From DATIJJ01 sp964612855 (GTDB taxonomy: Bacteria > Pseudomonadota > Gammaproteobacteria > DSM-16500), in NCBI GenBank assembly GCA_964612855.1, contig CAZTDR010000103.1, forward strand, positions 1-6,215: 6,215 bases of DNA, read 5' to 3'. Below the pieces are notes generated by a model. That model ran no database searches, had not been told where the DNA came from, and saw nothing but the letters and a program-made list of their open reading frames with translations. Below are positions 5,503 to 6,215 of the stretch, in pieces. Numbering within the stretch: the stretch's first letter is position 1; the number at the start of each line of letters is the position of its first letter. The position numbers and the translations under genes are program-made.

Positions 5503-6033
5503 TTATCGTTGTGAAATACGCATTGATGGTGAAATCACAGCTATTGTTGATGTAGCAGAACATTTTTTCATCTTATTATTTAAATTCATTTTTAGTTGAG
5601 CTAGCCAAGTTGTAAGTTCGCCTAGTTCTTCCTGAAGATTTTTTTCATACCCTGTTGCTAGCTTTTTTGCCTTTTTAACTATTTCTTCCGCTTTATGAAT
5701 TAATCGAAAAGCTAATTCACTGGAATCCAAAGACAATACTTCAATTAATTTTTGATAAAATTGAAAATTTAAATAATGAAAACGAAACTTCATAAAAATA
5801 TACGACTTTTTCGTCAGCATTAGTTGTGCAACCTTCGCGTGATATTTAAGAAGACTTAATTTTTCTCTCAAAAGCTCTAAATCGGCCTTAGGCTCTTTTA
5901 TTAAAGTCGCAATTTCTTGCTGAGTTTCATGAAATAAAGTTTCCGAAGAAATTTTGACTTCCGATGAAGGTTGATGATTAATTTTTTTTATTACCAACCC
6001 AGTACTATTAGTGTCCAATGCTCGAGCGTCCAT
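5503..6033 (-). CDS. Helical coiled-coil-like protein of unknown function
   Basis: A 176-residue protein. Residues 1-30 are polar and probably disordered. Residues 31-72 and 103-157 are strongly helical with heptad-like spacing of Leu and Ile (LELLREKLSLLKYHAKVAQLML; LIHKAEEIVKKAKKL; LQEELGELTTWLAQLKMNL). They are separated by an aromatic-rich stretch, SYIFMKFRFHYLNFQFYQKL (78-96). The C-terminus (156-176) is basic with Ser/Thr. There is no signal peptide or convincing membrane span. I do not recognise a family. A helical protein of this kind could be a cytoplasmic partner, a chaperone-like protein or a secreted effector; context does not decide. The ATG at 6033 has AGGAG 7 bases upstream and is preferred over the adjacent in-frame TTG at 6036. 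It is the first gene of a probable two-gene operon with the exported protein that follows. Confidence 0.75.
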   Translation of the reverse strand: MDARALDTNSTGLVIKKINHQPSSEVKISSETLFHETQQEIATLIKEPKADLELLREKLSLLKYHAKVAQLMLTKKSYIFMKFRFHYLNFQFYQKLIEVLSLDSSELAFRLIHKAEEIVKKAKKLATGYEKNLQEELGELTTWLAQLKMNLNNKMKKCSATSTIAVISPSMRISQR

Positions 6034-6103
6034 CAATATTCTCCTCTTTAAGACAGTTAAATTTTTAAATTATTATAAGGGCCTATTAACAATTGGCTGG
6101 GAT

Positions 6104-6131
6104 ACTATATGCTATAATGCAACTTTATCAA
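6104..6131 (-). promoter_or_regulatory. Candidate promoter of the coiled-coil/secreted-protein operon
   Basis: On the - strand TTGATA (6126-6131) and TATAGT (6104-6109) are 16 bases apart, giving a leader of about 65 bases before the ATG. A second -10-like TATAAT (6072-6077) lies closer to the gene but lacks a -35 box at a usable distance. Confidence 0.45.
6110..6118 (+). promoter_or_regulatory. Candidate extended -10 promoter pointing right
   Basis: TGCTATAAT is a perfect extended -10 (TGn plus TATAAT) on the + strand, directly beside the - strand promoter. A TTGGCT lies 14 bases upstream, too close for a normal -35. It could drive a gene beyond the window; no + strand gene starts before the end. 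Confidence 0.3.
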
Positions 6132-6200
6132 TACTATTCATAAAATTGCGCATCGGTAAGTAACATATCATTACCCACAAGTTTTTTAACAACAAAGAAA

Positions 6201-6215
6201 CGTAGGGTGGATTAG
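6201..6215 (+). repeat. First arm of a REP-like repeat cut by the window end
   Basis: CGTAGGGTGGATTAG matches from memory the opening arm of a widespread bacterial repeat in which GTAG is followed by GGTGGATTA and then, after a short loop, its complement. Only the first arm is inside the window, so the hairpin cannot be confirmed here. The same GTAG-plus-stem layout occurs at 1375-1442 with a different stem. Confidence 0.4.

Overview
The window is AT-rich and gene-poor. It has the look of accessory sequence from a host-associated gammaproteobacterium, perhaps of the Legionellales (Legionella, Coxiella, Rickettsiella or Berkiella type). This is inferred from a eukaryotic-like ankyrin protein with a disordered Ser/Thr/Lys-rich tail, secreted proteins without recognisable names, and a run of decayed genes and short mobile elements. 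No rRNA, tRNA or housekeeping gene is present to fix the taxonomy.

Left part (1-1442): a non-coding leader with a small dyad precedes a 350-residue ankyrin-repeat protein on the + strand, a plausible secreted effector. A compact GC-rich REP/BIME-like repeat with a GTAG motif follows it.

Middle part (1469-3268) is a graveyard. It holds, in order, a truncated IS66-family transposase (- strand), an N-terminal piece of a Cys-type arylsulfatase (+ strand) with a one-base frameshift, and an N-terminal piece of a formylglycine-generating enzyme (FGE, the sulfatase activator; - strand). The sulfatase and FGE pieces face each other and are joined tail to tail at about 2564-2570. Both 3' halves are missing, so one deletion appears to have destroyed a sulfatase and its activator together. 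Next comes a 180-bp fold-back element with perfect 34-bp terminal inverted repeats, probably a non-autonomous transposable element (MITE).

Right part (3275-6215): a - strand operon encodes a 51-residue secreted peptide overlapping the start of an outer-membrane beta-barrel-like protein, behind a good sigma70-type promoter. A divergent + strand ORF of unknown function is followed by the C-terminal remnant of a DUF2490-type outer-membrane protein. A second - strand operon encodes a helical, coiled-coil-like protein and then a signal-peptide protein with two close cysteines. Candidate divergent promoters and the first arm of another REP-like repeat close the window.

Intact, probably expressed genes are the ankyrin protein, the peptide/outer-membrane operon and the coiled-coil/secreted-protein operon. 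The sulfatase pathway is visibly lost. No complete new multi-gene system is evident; the most distinctive items are the fold-back element, the fused sulfatase/FGE relic and the overlapping secreted peptide.
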